DNA from: Streptacidiphilus melanogenes
GTDB taxonomy: Bacteria; Actinomycetota; Actinomycetes; Streptomycetales; Streptomycetaceae
Length of the DNA: 36,527 nt
NCBI RefSeq assembly: GCF_000787835.1
Contig: NZ_BBPP01000004.1
Span: forward strand, 339,203-375,729
Direction of reading: 5' to 3'
Shown: positions 22,875-31,533 of the stretch, one piece after another
Layout: each line of letters opens with the position of its first letter
How positions within the stretch are numbered: position 1 is the first letter of the stretch
Translations under genes and position numbers: made by a program
The notes under the pieces: generated by a model
The model's database searches: none
Seen by the model: the letters and a program-made list of their open reading frames with translations, nothing else
Told to the model about the DNA's origin: nothing

Positions 22875-23369
22875 GTGTCCGAACTGGAGCCGCTGGATCC
22901 CGGCCATGCCTCGGAGGTCCTGGCCTTCGAACTGGCGAACCGTGCCTACTTCGCCGCCTCGGTCTCCGACCGGGGCGACGCCTTCTACGAACGGTTCGAC
23001 GACCGGTTCAGCGCCCTGCTCGCCGAGCAGGAGTCCGGCAGCCGCGCCTTCTACGTGCTGGTCAAAGAGGACCGCTCGGTTCTGGGCCGGTTCAACCTGT
23101 ACGACCTCGAGGACGGCACCGCGACCCTCGGGTACCGGGTCGCGCAGCACGTCGCCGGCCGCGGCGTGGCGACCGCGGCCGTCCGCGAACTGTGCCGCCT
23201 GGCGGCGACACGGCACGGGCTGCACACCCTGCGGGCGGCCACCGCCCACGCCAACGCCGCGTCCCGGAAGGTGCTGACCAAGGCCGGATTCGCCCCCGTC
23301 GGCCCGGCGGACCCGGCCGACCTCGGCGGCAAGCCCGGCACCTGGTACCGGCGCGACCTGACGACGTGA
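22875..23369 (+). CDS. GNAT-family N-acetyltransferase (RimJ-like)
   Basis: A 164-residue acetyltransferase. The acetyl-CoA site is GYRVAQHVAGRGVATAAVREL (RGVAT is the Q/RxxGxA motif), and the C-terminal NAASRKVLTKAGFAPVG is typical of the RimJ/RimL group that acetylates protein N-termini, though many members act on antibiotics or small amines. The GTG at 22875 follows a -10 box directly. It ends four bases from the convergent MOSC gene. The substrate cannot be assigned. Confidence 0.85.
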   Translation: MSELEPLDPGHASEVLAFELANRAYFAASVSDRGDAFYERFDDRFSALLAEQESGSRAFYVLVKEDRSVLGRFNLYDLEDGTATLGYRVAQHVAGRGVATAAVRELCRLAATRHGLHTLRAATAHANAASRKVLTKAGFAPVGPADPADLGGKPGTWYRRDLTT

Positions 23370-23373
23370 GGTG

Positions 23374-24027
23374 TCACGTGGTGGTCGTGCGCCTGCGGGC
23401 CAGTGCGCGGCCCTCCTCGGGCAGGGCGTCGGCGACCAGCAGCCGCGGCAGGTGGTCCGGCTCGAGTGTCATGGCGCGGAAGACGAGCGCGACGGTCACG
23501 TCGTGGTCGGGCCGGTGCACGATCCGGACGGGGTCGCCCGCCCGGACGGCTCCCGGCTCGATCACGCGCAGGTAGGCGCCTGGTACCGCGGCCTCGGTGA
23601 ACCGCTTGATCCAGCCCGCGCGCCCCAGCCACCCCTGGAACGTCGCACAGGGGATGCGGGCGCAGGACACCTCGAGGACCACGTCCGGCCCGATGCGCCA
23701 ACGCTCGCCGATCAGGGCGCCGTTGACGTCGAGACCGAGGGTCGTGAGATTCTCGCCGAAGCCGCCGTCGGCGAGCGGCCTGCCCAACTCGGTCTCCCAC
23801 CGGTCGAGATCCTCGCGCGCATAGGCGTAGACGGCCTGGTCGGAGCCGCCGTGGTGTTTCACGTCGTGGACGCGGTCGCCCACGAGACCCACCTCGCCGG
23901 TGCCCTTGGGGCCGGGGGCGATGACGGAAACCGGACCGTCGACCGGCCGCTTGTCGATGCCTGTCGCGCTGAGGCCCTTCCACGGGTTGGGGCGGGGGTG
24001 GCCGACATTGACCGAGAGCAACTTCAT
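23374..24027 (-). CDS. MOSC domain protein (YiiM-like)
   Basis: A 217-residue protein with a MOSC domain (the sulfur-carrier domain of molybdenum cofactor sulfurases): GDRVHDVKHHGGSDQAVYAYAREDLDRW, then FGENLTTLGLDV, and Cys-containing CARIPCATFQGWLG. A short C-terminal helical segment matches the 3-alpha domain of YiiM-type proteins, which reduce N-hydroxylated base analogues and similar compounds using Mo cofactor. ATG 24027 follows a TACCGT -10 box by seven bases (leaderless); an in-frame GTG at 24033 is less likely. Stands alone, convergent with the GNAT gene. Confidence 0.85.
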   Translation of the reverse strand: MKLLSVNVGHPRPNPWKGLSATGIDKRPVDGPVSVIAPGPKGTGEVGLVGDRVHDVKHHGGSDQAVYAYAREDLDRWETELGRPLADGGFGENLTTLGLDVNGALIGERWRIGPDVVLEVSCARIPCATFQGWLGRAGWIKRFTEAAVPGAYLRVIEPGAVRAGDPVRIVHRPDHDVTVALVFRAMTLEPDHLPRLLVADALPEEGRALARRRTTTT

Positions 24028-24034
24028 GCGCACG

Positions 24035-24040
24035 ACGGTA
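24035..24040 (-). promoter_or_regulatory. -10 element of MOSC gene (leaderless)
   Basis: On the minus strand TACCGT lies seven bases before the ATG at 24027. Confidence 0.45.
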
Positions 24041-24189
24041 CGGTCCCCCGCACGCCGGGGCGACTCGTTTCACGACCTGTCAAACCCTTGGAGTCGCCGG
24101 GAGGCACACCCGGCTCTTACCCGTTATCGGCCGCTGTGGGGCGATATCCGGCGGTGGTGGCAGTGCGAACCGGAGTGCCGTCTTACATA

Positions 24190-24211
24190 GTTCACCGAAC
24201 GCTTACCCACC
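24190..24211 (+). promoter_or_regulatory. PHO-box-like direct repeat (PhoP site candidate)
   Basis: Two adjoining 11-base units, GTTCACCGAAC (24190-24200) and GCTTACCCACC (24201-24211), match the spacing and consensus of Streptomyces PHO boxes (GTTCACC-type units every 11 bases). The site lies about 85 bases upstream of the secreted lamin-tail protein and would put it under phosphate-starvation control by PhoP. The first unit is excellent; the second matches five of seven core bases. Confidence 0.6.
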
Positions 24212-24296
24212 GGTCCAGACCTGTTGATCGGCGGCGGGCAGCCTCGCGCAGGCCTGTCAAACGATCAACCCAACGATCTCCAGGGACGGACACACC

Positions 24297-25739
24297 GTGA
24301 CCGAAGCGCACGCACCCCTGTGGCGCCGCACCTTCCGCCTGCCCCTCGTACTCGCCCTCGTCGTCGGCTCGGCGTTGGCCGCGGGCGCCGTCGTCGCTGG
24401 TCCGGCGCACGCGGCGGCGGCCGACGACATCCGGATCAACGAGGTGGTGACCACCGGAAGCGTCAACGACTCGATCGAGCTCTACAACAAGGGGACCGGT
24501 TCCGTCGACCTCTCGGGGTGGATCCTCAAGGACGACAACAACAGCTCGAAGTACAAGATCGCCTCGGGGACCACCCTCGCCGCAGGCGGGTACGTGGCCT
24601 TCGACGTGCACAGCTCCTTCGGTCTCGGGTCCAGCGACTCCGCGCGGCTCTACCTCGCCGACGGCGCAACCCTGGTCGACGGCTTCACCTGGACCAGCCA
24701 CTCCAACCCGTCCTGGTCCCGCTGCCCCGACGGCACCGGCGCGTTCGTCCAGGCCACGGCCATCACCCTGGGCGGCCCCAACGCGTGCGGCAGCGGCTCC
24801 GGTTCCGGCGGCGGGCTGACCGCCGCGGCCTGGCCGGGCGGCAGCGCCGTCTCCACCGCGGACGCGGCAGGCGTCTTCGGGACGGACCTGAGCGGGCTGT
24901 ACCAGGAGGGCTCGGTCATGTGGGCCGCGCAGAACTCCGGCAAGCTCTGGCGGCTGGTCGGCGACGGCGCCGGCGGCTGGACGCCGGACACCACCAACGG
25001 CTGGACCAAGGGCAAGGCGCTGCACTTCCCGGGCGGCAGCGGCACCCCGGACGACGAGGGTGTCACGCTGACCGGCGCCGGTTCGTCCGGCGGCGTCTAC
25101 GTCTCCTCGGAGCGCAACGCCGACTCCTCCGGCACCAGCCGGCTGTCCGTGCTGCGCTACGACGTCAGCGGCACCGGGACGACCCTGAACGCCACCCAGG
25201 AGTGGAACCTCACCGCCGACCTGCCGCCGACCGGCGCCAACCTCGGCCTGGAGGGCGTCACCTGGGTGCCGGACAGCTACCTGACCGGCGCGGGCTTCAA
25301 GGACCAGTCCACCGGCGCGGCCTACGACCCGACCCGCTACGCCTCGCACAGCGACGGCGTCTTCTTCGTGGGCGTCGAGGGCAGCGGCATGGTCTACGGC
25401 TACGTCCTCCAGGACTCGGGCGCGTTCACCAAGGTCGCCACGATCTCGAGCGGCATGGCGGGCGTCATGGAGCTCCAGTGGGAGCCGCAGGCCTCCCGCC
25501 TCTGGGTCGTCTGCGACGACACCTGCAGCGGTCAGCACCGCACCATGCAGGTCGACTCGACCGGCGCGTTCGCGCTGACGGCGATCTACAACCGCCCCAG
25601 CGGCATGCCGAACTACAACAACGAGGGCTTCTTCCCGGCTCCCGCCGACGAGTGCGTGGCCGGCTCCAAGCCGGTCTACTGGTCGGACGACTCCAACGAC
25701 GGCAGCCACGCAATCCGCAAGGGCACCATCGACTGCTGA
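24297..25739 (+). CDS. Secreted lamin-tail domain protein with C-terminal propeller/phytase-like domain
   Basis: A 480-residue secreted protein. Residues 1-41 form a long Sec signal (basic start, hydrophobic run, AHAAA cleavage region). Residues about 44-164 are a lamin-tail domain (IRINEVVTTGSVNDSIELYNKG, VDLSGWILKDDN), an Ig-like module common on bacterial exported nucleases and phosphatases. A GSGSGSGGG linker follows. Residues 175-480 have repeated short beta segments with YQEGSVMWAAQN, TPDDEGVTLTG, NLGLEGVTWVPD, DGVFFVGVEGSG and PNYNNEGFFPA; the conserved acids and repeats recall the esterase-like/phytase-like beta-propeller. A PHO-box-like repeat upstream supports a role in phosphate scavenging. 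The domain call for the C-terminus is tentative. Confidence 0.78.
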   Translation: MTEAHAPLWRRTFRLPLVLALVVGSALAAGAVVAGPAHAAAADDIRINEVVTTGSVNDSIELYNKGTGSVDLSGWILKDDNNSSKYKIASGTTLAAGGYVAFDVHSSFGLGSSDSARLYLADGATLVDGFTWTSHSNPSWSRCPDGTGAFVQATAITLGGPNACGSGSGSGGGLTAAAWPGGSAVSTADAAGVFGTDLSGLYQEGSVMWAAQNSGKLWRLVGDGAGGWTPDTTNGWTKGKALHFPGGSGTPDDEGVTLTGAGSSGGVYVSSERNADSSGTSRLSVLRYDVSGTGTTLNATQEWNLTADLPPTGANLGLEGVTWVPDSYLTGAGFKDQSTGAAYDPTRYASHSDGVFFVGVEGSGMVYGYVLQDSGAFTKVATISSGMAGVMELQWEPQASRLWVVCDDTCSGQHRTMQVDSTGAFALTAIYNRPSGMPNYNNEGFFPAPADECVAGSKPVYWSDDSNDGSHAIRKGTIDC

Positions 25740-25753
25740 CGCCTTGAGCCGCG

Positions 25754-25786
25754 GGGCCGCTCTCCCCGGGGGCGGGGGAGCGGCCC
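25754..25786 (+). terminator. Terminator after the lamin-tail gene
   Basis: Arms GGGCCGCTC (25754-25762) and GAGCGGCCC (25778-25786), extended by C and G runs with one bulged base, shortly after the stop at 25739. Confidence 0.7.
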
Positions 25787-25839
25787 TGCAGCCGCCATGG
25801 AGGCCGTCTGTCGGAGCGTCAGAAACGCTGCTACTCTCC

Positions 25840-25855
25840 CGTGGTCTAGACCCCT
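25840..25855. promoter_or_regulatory. DasR-binding (dre) site 1
   Basis: CGTGGTCTAGACCCCT matches 13 of 16 positions of the dre consensus ACTGGTCTAGACCACT, with the core TGGTCTAGACC intact. It lies about 83 bases before the GH20 start. Confidence 0.85.
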
Positions 25856-25858
25856 CTC

Positions 25859-25874
25859 ATTGGTCTAGTCCATT
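25859..25874. promoter_or_regulatory. DasR-binding (dre) site 2
   Basis: ATTGGTCTAGTCCATT also matches 13 of 16 dre positions. Its centre is 19 bases from that of site 1, so the two sites lie on nearly the same face of the helix. The pair predicts repression by DasR and release by glucosamine-6-phosphate. Confidence 0.85.
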
Positions 25875-25937
25875 GAGCTGTTCCTGCACCGCACCGCCCC
25901 ACCCTTCGTGGCACCGCCTGCAGAGGAGAAAAGCAGC

Positions 25938-28256
25938 ATGAGTCTGACCCGACGTCAGTTCGTTCTGGCAGCCGCCGGTCTCGGGGCCGTCGTGGCGAAC
26001 GGTCCAGGCGCCGTTCCGGCGGCCAGGGCGGCGACCGCCGCCTCCGCGCCGCTGTGCATCCCCGCTCTCCAGCAGTGGACGTCGGCCGCGGGCTCCTACA
26101 GCTTCGGCGCGGGCTCGCGGATCGTCACCGACGCCGCCTACGTGGGGCAACTCGCGGGCGAGGCCGCGTTGTTCGCGGCCGATCTGGGCCTGCTGACCGG
26201 CCGGAGCATCGCCTCGGCCACCGGCTCGGCCGCCTCCGTCGGCACCGGCGACATCTTCCTGACGCTCGGCTCGACCGACGCCGGGCTCGGCACGGAGGGC
26301 TACACGCTCGCCGTCGGCGCGTCGGTCACCGTCCAGGCCCGGGCCGCAGCCGGTGTGTTCTACGGCACCCGCACCCTGCTCCAACTGCTGCGGCAGTCCG
26401 CCTCGATCCCCGCCGGCACCGCCCGCGACGAGCCCGACTCCGTGGAGCGCGGGCTGATGGTGGACGTCGGACGCAAGTATTTCTCCGTGGCCTGGCTGCA
26501 GAACCAGATCAAGGACATGGCCTACGCCAAGCTCAACTACCTGCACCTGCACTTCTCCGACAACCTCGGCTTCCGGCTGGAGAGCAGCAGCCACCCCGAG
26601 ATCGTCTCCGCGCAGTACTACACCAAGCAGCAGATCACCGACCTGATCGGCCTCGCGGCCGCCCACCACATCACCATCGTCCCCGAGATCGACATGCCCG
26701 GGCACATGGACACGATCCTGACCGCCCACCCCGAGCTCAAGCTCAAGGCGGCCGACGGCTCCACGCCCGACGGCAGCAACATCGACCTGTCCAACCCCGC
26801 CGCGTACCAGCTGATGAAGGACCTGATCACCGAGTACCTGCCGCTCTTCCCAGCCCCCTACTGGCATCTGGGCGCGGACGAGTACGGCGCCGACTACAAC
26901 TCCTTCCCGCAGCTCCAGGCCTACGCCCGGCAGCAGTACGGTGCAGGCGCCACGGCCAAGGACGTCTACTACGGCTTCGTCCGTTGGGCCGACGCGATCG
27001 TGCGGGCGGGCGGCAAGACGATGCGGATGTGGAACGACGGCATCAAGTCCGGCGACGGCACCATCCCCGTGGCCGCCGACATCACTGTCGACTACTGGTA
27101 CGACTACGGCCTGACGCCGCAACAGCTCATGGACGCCGGGCACCCGGTGAACAACAGCAGCTGGACGCCGACCTACTACGTGCTCGGTGGCGCGGTCCCC
27201 GACACCACCTTCATGTACGAACAGTGGAACCCCGGGATCTTCCAGGGGAACGCCACCGTGACCGACCCCGCGCGGGTCCTCGGCTCGAAGATCCACGTCT
27301 GGTGCGACAATCCCACCGCGCAGACCGAGCAGCAGGTCGCCGGCGGCATCTTCGCCCCGCTGCGGACGCTGGCCCAGCAGACCTGGGGCTCACCCCACCC
27401 GGTGACGACCTTCGGCGACTACCAGACCGTGATCGCCACCATGGGCCGCGTGCCCGGCTGGCCCGTCGACGTCCCCGCGGGCGACCTCGCCCTGAACCGG
27501 CCCACCACCGCGTCCTCCGTCGAGACCGCCGCGTTCCCCGCCCTCTACGCCACGGACGGCTCCTACGGAACCCGCTGGTCCAGCCTCTACAGCGACCCGC
27601 AGTGGCTCCAGGTGGACCTCGGCGCGCCGTACCGCGTCACCGGGGCGAAGCTCAGCTGGGAGACCGCGTACGCGAAGGCCTACCAGGTCCAGGTCTCCGA
27701 CGACGCCGCGAACTGGACCACGATCTACGCCACGACCAACGGCCCGGGCGGCACCGAGCAGATCGGCGGGCTGGACGGCGCCGGCCGCTACGTGCGCGTG
27801 CTCGGCACGCAGCGCGCCACGAGCTGGGGCTACTCGCTGTGGGAGTTCGAGGTCCACGGCACACCGGATCTGGCCCTCGGACAGCCCGCGACCGCCTCCA
27901 GTGTCGAGTCCGGCCTGAGCTGGCTGGCACCGTCCTTCGCCGTGGACGGCAGCAGCGGGACGCGGTGGTCGAGCGACTACGCGGACCCCCAGTGGCTCCA
28001 GGTCGACCTCGGGGTCGAGCGGACCGTCAACGAGGTCAGGCTGCTCTGGGAGGCCGCCTACGCGAAGGCCTACCAGATCCAGGTCTCGGGCGACGCCGTC
28101 ACCTGGACCACGATCTACTCGACCACGAACGGCCCAGGCGGCGCCGAACGCCTCACCGGCCTGAACGGCGCCGGCCGCTACATCCGCGTGCTGGGCACCC
28201 AGCGCGCGACGAACTGGGGCTACTCACTGTGGGAGTTCCAGGTCTACGGCTCCTGA
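25938..28256 (+). CDS. Secreted GH20 beta-N-acetylhexosaminidase with two CBM32/F5-8C domains
   Basis: A 772-residue exported enzyme. The N-terminus has a Tat signal, TRRQFVLAAAG, ending near AARAAT. A GH20b-type domain (about 45-165) is followed by the GH20 catalytic barrel (about 168-505), with the catalytic pair Asp314-Glu315 in HLGADEYGAD and the substrate-site His in HLHFSDN and EIDMPGHMD. Two similar discoidin/CBM32 domains follow (about 516-641 and 644-772), each ending GYSLWEF. The ATG at 25938 is preceded by GAGGAG. It would remove terminal N-acetylglucosamine from chitin oligomers outside the cell. Two dre sites upstream fit DasR control of the chitin system. GH20 members may also act on GalNAc or lacto-N-biose. 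Confidence 0.93.
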   Translation: MSLTRRQFVLAAAGLGAVVANGPGAVPAARAATAASAPLCIPALQQWTSAAGSYSFGAGSRIVTDAAYVGQLAGEAALFAADLGLLTGRSIASATGSAASVGTGDIFLTLGSTDAGLGTEGYTLAVGASVTVQARAAAGVFYGTRTLLQLLRQSASIPAGTARDEPDSVERGLMVDVGRKYFSVAWLQNQIKDMAYAKLNYLHLHFSDNLGFRLESSSHPEIVSAQYYTKQQITDLIGLAAAHHITIVPEIDMPGHMDTILTAHPELKLKAADGSTPDGSNIDLSNPAAYQLMKDLITEYLPLFPAPYWHLGADEYGADYNSFPQLQAYARQQYGAGATAKDVYYGFVRWADAIVRAGGKTMRMWNDGIKSGDGTIPVAADITVDYWYDYGLTPQQLMDAGHPVNNSSWTPTYYVLGGAVPDTTFMYEQWNPGIFQGNATVTDPARVLGSKIHVWCDNPTAQTEQQVAGGIFAPLRTLAQQTWGSPHPVTTFGDYQTVIATMGRVPGWPVDVPAGDLALNRPTTASSVETAAFPALYATDGSYGTRWSSLYSDPQWLQVDLGAPYRVTGAKLSWETAYAKAYQVQVSDDAANWTTIYATTNGPGGTEQIGGLDGAGRYVRVLGTQRATSWGYSLWEFEVHGTPDLALGQPATASSVESGLSWLAPSFAVDGSSGTRWSSDYADPQWLQVDLGVERTVNEVRLLWEAAYAKAYQIQVSGDAVTWTTIYSTTNGPGGAERLTGLNGAGRYIRVLGTQRATNWGYSLWEFQVYGS

Positions 28257-28320
28257 GAATCCCGTTCCATTCCCGCCGACCTGCGGCGACGAGTCGCCGT
28301 GGGTCGGCGGGCCACCCACA

Positions 28321-29610
28321 ATGAGTCCCGTGACGGTCTGGCGCTTGCGCGACTTCCACGACGACGACCTCGACCAGGCCATCCAGCTCTGGGACCAGGG
28401 GCGACAGGCAGACCTGTCCCAGCCGGTGTTCCCGGTGTCCGAGGTGATGGCCGCCGCCCGTGGCAACCAGCCCGCGGTGGTGGCCGCCGTGGGGGAGGAG
28501 CTCGTCGGGATCGTGATCGCGCGGGCGGAGGGCGACCGCGCCTGGATCCTCCTGGTCGCGCTCTCGGGCGCGTGGCGCAACCGCGGCCTGGGCAGCGCGC
28601 TGATCGCCGAGGTCGAGCGGCGGCTGCGGGCCGCGGACGTGCGCCGGATCAGCGCTCTGCTGTCCCCGGGCGCGACCGGGACGGCGGCGCTGCAGCACTC
28701 GGGGTACCGGCGGCTCGACGGACTGGAGTACTACGAGAAGGTCGAGCACCTCGCCTCCGCCGACGCCGGACTGCTGGCCGAGCTGGGCGGCCGGTTCCTG
28801 CCGCGCGGTCTGTGGGAGCAGCTGGCAGGCATGCGGGAGGCCAAGGACACGATCGAGAAGCGGATCGTGCTCCCGCTCGCCGAGCCGGAGGTCGCCGAAC
28901 GCTACAGCGTCCGCCCGCCCAAGGCGGTGATCCTGTTCGGGCCGCCGGGCACCGGCAAGACCAGCTTCGCCAAGGCCGTCGCCTCACGGCTCGGTTGGCC
29001 CTTCGTCGAGCTCTTCCCCTCCCGGCTGGCGGCCCGCGTCGACGGCGGTCTCGCGGCCTCCCTGCGGGACGTCTTCGCGGATCTGGCCGAGCTGGACAGC
29101 GTGCTGCTCTTCATCGACGAGGTCGAGGAGATCGCCGCCGCCCGCTCCGGCAGCGCGGTGGAGGCCGGTCACGGCGTCACCAACGAACTGCTGAAGCTGA
29201 TCCCGGCGTTCCGCGACCACGACGACCGGCTGCTGGTCTGCGCGACCAACTCGCTGCGCACCCTGGACCCGGCCTTCCTGCGGCCGGGACGGTTCGACTA
29301 CCTGATCCCCGTCGGGCCACCGGACGCCGACGCGCGCCTGGCCATCTGGCGCCGCTACCTCGGCGCGGCAGCCGAGACCGTCGACCTGGACCGCCTGGTC
29401 GCGGCCACGGACATGTTCACCCCGGCCGACATCGAGTACGCCGCCCGCAAGGGCGCCCAGCAGGCCTTCGAGCGCGAGCTCACGCAGCGCACCGGTGAAC
29501 CGGCCGGCACCGGCGACTTCCTCGCCGCGATCGCCGAAACCCGCCCGACGCTCACCGAGCATGCGCTGACCAGCTTCCGCGAGGACATCGGCAACCACGT
29601 GCGCATCTGA
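28321..29610 (+). CDS. GNAT acetyltransferase fused to AAA+ ATPase
   Basis: A single 429-residue chain with two domains. Residues 1-142 are a GNAT fold with the acetyl-CoA motif WRNRGLGSAL (85-94) and GTAALQHSGYRRLDG at its end. Residues about 165-429 are an AAA+ module of the FtsH/Cdc48 class: Walker A GPPGTGKT (207-214), Walker B LLFIDE (262-267), sensor CATN (307-310), arginine-finger segment LRPGRFD (320-326) and a helical lid. No protease or membrane segment is present. ATG 28321 is used; a GTG at 28330 is an alternative. No operon partner is visible: it follows the GH20 gene by 64 bases and converges on the LuxR gene. Function unknown; an ATP-driven remodeller that acetylates its client is only a hypothesis. 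Confidence 0.85.
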   Translation: MSPVTVWRLRDFHDDDLDQAIQLWDQGRQADLSQPVFPVSEVMAAARGNQPAVVAAVGEELVGIVIARAEGDRAWILLVALSGAWRNRGLGSALIAEVERRLRAADVRRISALLSPGATGTAALQHSGYRRLDGLEYYEKVEHLASADAGLLAELGGRFLPRGLWEQLAGMREAKDTIEKRIVLPLAEPEVAERYSVRPPKAVILFGPPGTGKTSFAKAVASRLGWPFVELFPSRLAARVDGGLAASLRDVFADLAELDSVLLFIDEVEEIAAARSGSAVEAGHGVTNELLKLIPAFRDHDDRLLVCATNSLRTLDPAFLRPGRFDYLIPVGPPDADARLAIWRRYLGAAAETVDLDRLVAATDMFTPADIEYAARKGAQQAFERELTQRTGEPAGTGDFLAAIAETRPTLTEHALTSFREDIGNHVRI

Positions 29611-29638
29611 CCGGCAGGCGCGCACGCATCCGAACGAC

Positions 29639-29661
29639 CGCATGCGGCCGCGCCGCGTGCG
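29639..29661. terminator. Hairpin between convergent genes
   Basis: CGCATGCGGC (29639-29648) pairs with GCCGCGTGCG (29652-29661), nine of ten Watson-Crick pairs plus one G-T, with a three-base loop. It lies between the GNAT-AAA and LuxR stops and may terminate either or both. Confidence 0.6.
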
Positions 29662-29688
29662 CAGTGAGGGTGCCGCGGCCCGGGGGAG

Positions 29689-31533
29689 TCACCTCGGCCA
29701 GCGGCTCGCGAGTTCCGCGCGGGTGCGGACGCCGAGGGTGCGGTAGATCTGGCCCAGGTGGTGTTCCACGGCCTTCTCGCTGATCAGCAGTTCGTCCGCC
29801 ACCTGACTGTTGGTCAGGCCGGACACGACGAGCCTGGCCACCGCCAGCCTGCGCTCGGTCAACGCGCCGTCGGGCCACAGCGGCGAGGCTCGTCCGGCCG
29901 CGGCCGCGCGTTCCTGCGCGCACCTGCGGTCGAACGGGCGGGCGCCCAAGGCCGCGAAGGCGTCCTGGGCGCGTTCGAGCCGTCGCAGGCCGGGTGTCGT
30001 CCGCCCGAGGAGACAGAGCAGGCGTCCGTAGGCGGACTCCAGTTGCGCGCGGTGGACGGGCGGCACGTGCGCGCAGCTGTCCGCCCTGAGCAGGCCCTCC
30101 TCGTACTCACCCGCCGCCGCGGTCGGGTTGCCCCGGAGCTCGGCGGCCCGGCCCGCGAGCCGGTGGAAGGTGACCAGGAGGTACGGGACGCGCTCCGCGC
30201 AGGCCCGCAGCCTGGCCAGCGCGGCCTGGGACGCCGCGCCGGTCGCCGTCTCGACCACCGCCTCCGCCTGCGCGGGAAGCCAGAGCGGCGCGAATTTGGC
30301 GGGCGCGTCCCCCAGGGCGGTGGAGGGCGCGGTCAGCCACCGGAGCGCGGCGAGGACGTCTCCGTGGTGGCGGTGCGCCCCGAGGGCCAGGACGCGGGCG
30401 ACGGTGGCGATGACGATCTGGTCGGGCTCCGCGGAACCGGGCAGCGTCGGAGCGGGCGGCAGCCACGATCCCCGCCGCGGCGCCGCACCCGTGCCGCGGA
30501 AGGCCGACAGCAGGGCGTGCAGTGCGCGTTCCGCCGTGCCGCCTTCCGCCGGGTCGATGCCGTCCGCCGCGGCCTCGGCCTCCGGCCAGTTCCCGAGCAG
30601 GAAGTGGGCGAGCGTCAGCCGTTCGAGCGCACGCCGCCGCTCCGGATGCTCGGGGGAGGCGTGGTGCCGCCGCAGGACCTCGCGGAGATCCCCGGCGCCG
30701 GCCTCCAGGTCGCCGGTCAGCACCCGGCACTCGCCCCGCACCAGCAGCAGCCGCGAGCTCCAGCGCTCGGGGGGTTCCGGGACGGACGCCCTCGCCTCGG
30801 CGGTCGCGCGGGTGTCGCCCAGGGAACGCAGGACGTGGTGCGGGCCCGTCGCGTAGACCTGCCCCGCCAGCAGCAGCCTCCGGGCCGCCCTGGCCTGCAC
30901 AGGGTCGAGCAGGCCCGCGCCGAGCGCCCTGGACGCGGCCTCGACCGTCGCCCTGCCCCGGGCCATGCGGCACGCCACGGCGGCCTCGACGGTGTCGATC
31001 ACCGCGGCGGCCGAGGGGATCCGATCCCGGTGGGAGGGTGCGGACGGGGAGGCCGCGTCGTCCTCCCCGGCGAACCAGAAGGCGAGCCCGCGTCGCGCCG
31101 CCCGCAGATGGTCGAGGGCTGCGCCGAGCTGGTCCTCCAGCACGGCGCGCCCCGCGCGGGCGGCGTGTCGCACGGGGGAGGGCGGCAGGCTCTCGACGCG
31201 TGCCCAGAGGTCCGGGTCCAGCGCGTTCTCGCCGCACAGGTCGTGCAGCGCGGCGAGGAGCAGCCGACGCTCCCGTTCGCCGCGGTCCGTGCTGAGATCG
31301 GCGGCCCAGACCAGCAGTTGACGTGTCGGGACCAGGCTCGCGTGCGCCGGGGCGCCGACGGCGACGGCGGCCTCCTCCAGCGCGTCGGCCAGCGTCGCGT
31401 CCGGGCGGCCGGCCGCCAACGCCCGGTGCACCAGCGCGTGTTGCTGATCGGGCGTCTCGGCTGCGGCCAGGTGCAGGGCCCGCCAACGCACCGGGTCCAG
31501 ACCGGTCTGCTGCGCGTGATGTGTGGTCCGCAC
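29689..31533 (-). CDS. LuxR-type transcriptional regulator lacking the usual ATPase domain
   Basis: A 614-residue protein. The last 60 residues are a LuxR/GerE helix-turn-helix (LTERRLAVARLVVSGLTNSQVADELLISEKAVEHHLGQIYRTLGV). The rest is helical, TPR-like, and matches the central part of large LAL-type regulators (LDPVRWRALHLAAAETPDQQHALVHRALAAG). The N-terminal ATPase with Walker A and B motifs seen in full LAL proteins is absent, and no ATPase is encoded upstream. GTG 31533 has GAGGGGG five bases upstream; the frame stays open to 31800 but that part lacks family features. It is divergent from the contractile injection system genes, so it is a likely regulator of them. I see no TTA codon. 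Confidence 0.8.
   Translation of the reverse strand: MRTTHHAQQTGLDPVRWRALHLAAAETPDQQHALVHRALAAGRPDATLADALEEAAVAVGAPAHASLVPTRQLLVWAADLSTDRGERERRLLLAALHDLCGENALDPDLWARVESLPPSPVRHAARAGRAVLEDQLGAALDHLRAARRGLAFWFAGEDDAASPSAPSHRDRIPSAAAVIDTVEAAVACRMARGRATVEAASRALGAGLLDPVQARAARRLLLAGQVYATGPHHVLRSLGDTRATAEARASVPEPPERWSSRLLLVRGECRVLTGDLEAGAGDLREVLRRHHASPEHPERRRALERLTLAHFLLGNWPEAEAAADGIDPAEGGTAERALHALLSAFRGTGAAPRRGSWLPPAPTLPGSAEPDQIVIATVARVLALGAHRHHGDVLAALRWLTAPSTALGDAPAKFAPLWLPAQAEAVVETATGAASQAALARLRACAERVPYLLVTFHRLAGRAAELRGNPTAAAGEYEEGLLRADSCAHVPPVHRAQLESAYGRLLCLLGRTTPGLRRLERAQDAFAALGARPFDRRCAQERAAAAGRASPLWPDGALTERRLAVARLVVSGLTNSQVADELLISEKAVEHHLGQIYRTLGVRTRAELASRWPR

Noticed and set aside
28321-29610. 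GNAT-AAA fusion as a sequencing frameshift artefact
   Set aside because: Both domains read in one uninterrupted frame with normal codon bias and a helical linker; no sign of a frame change.
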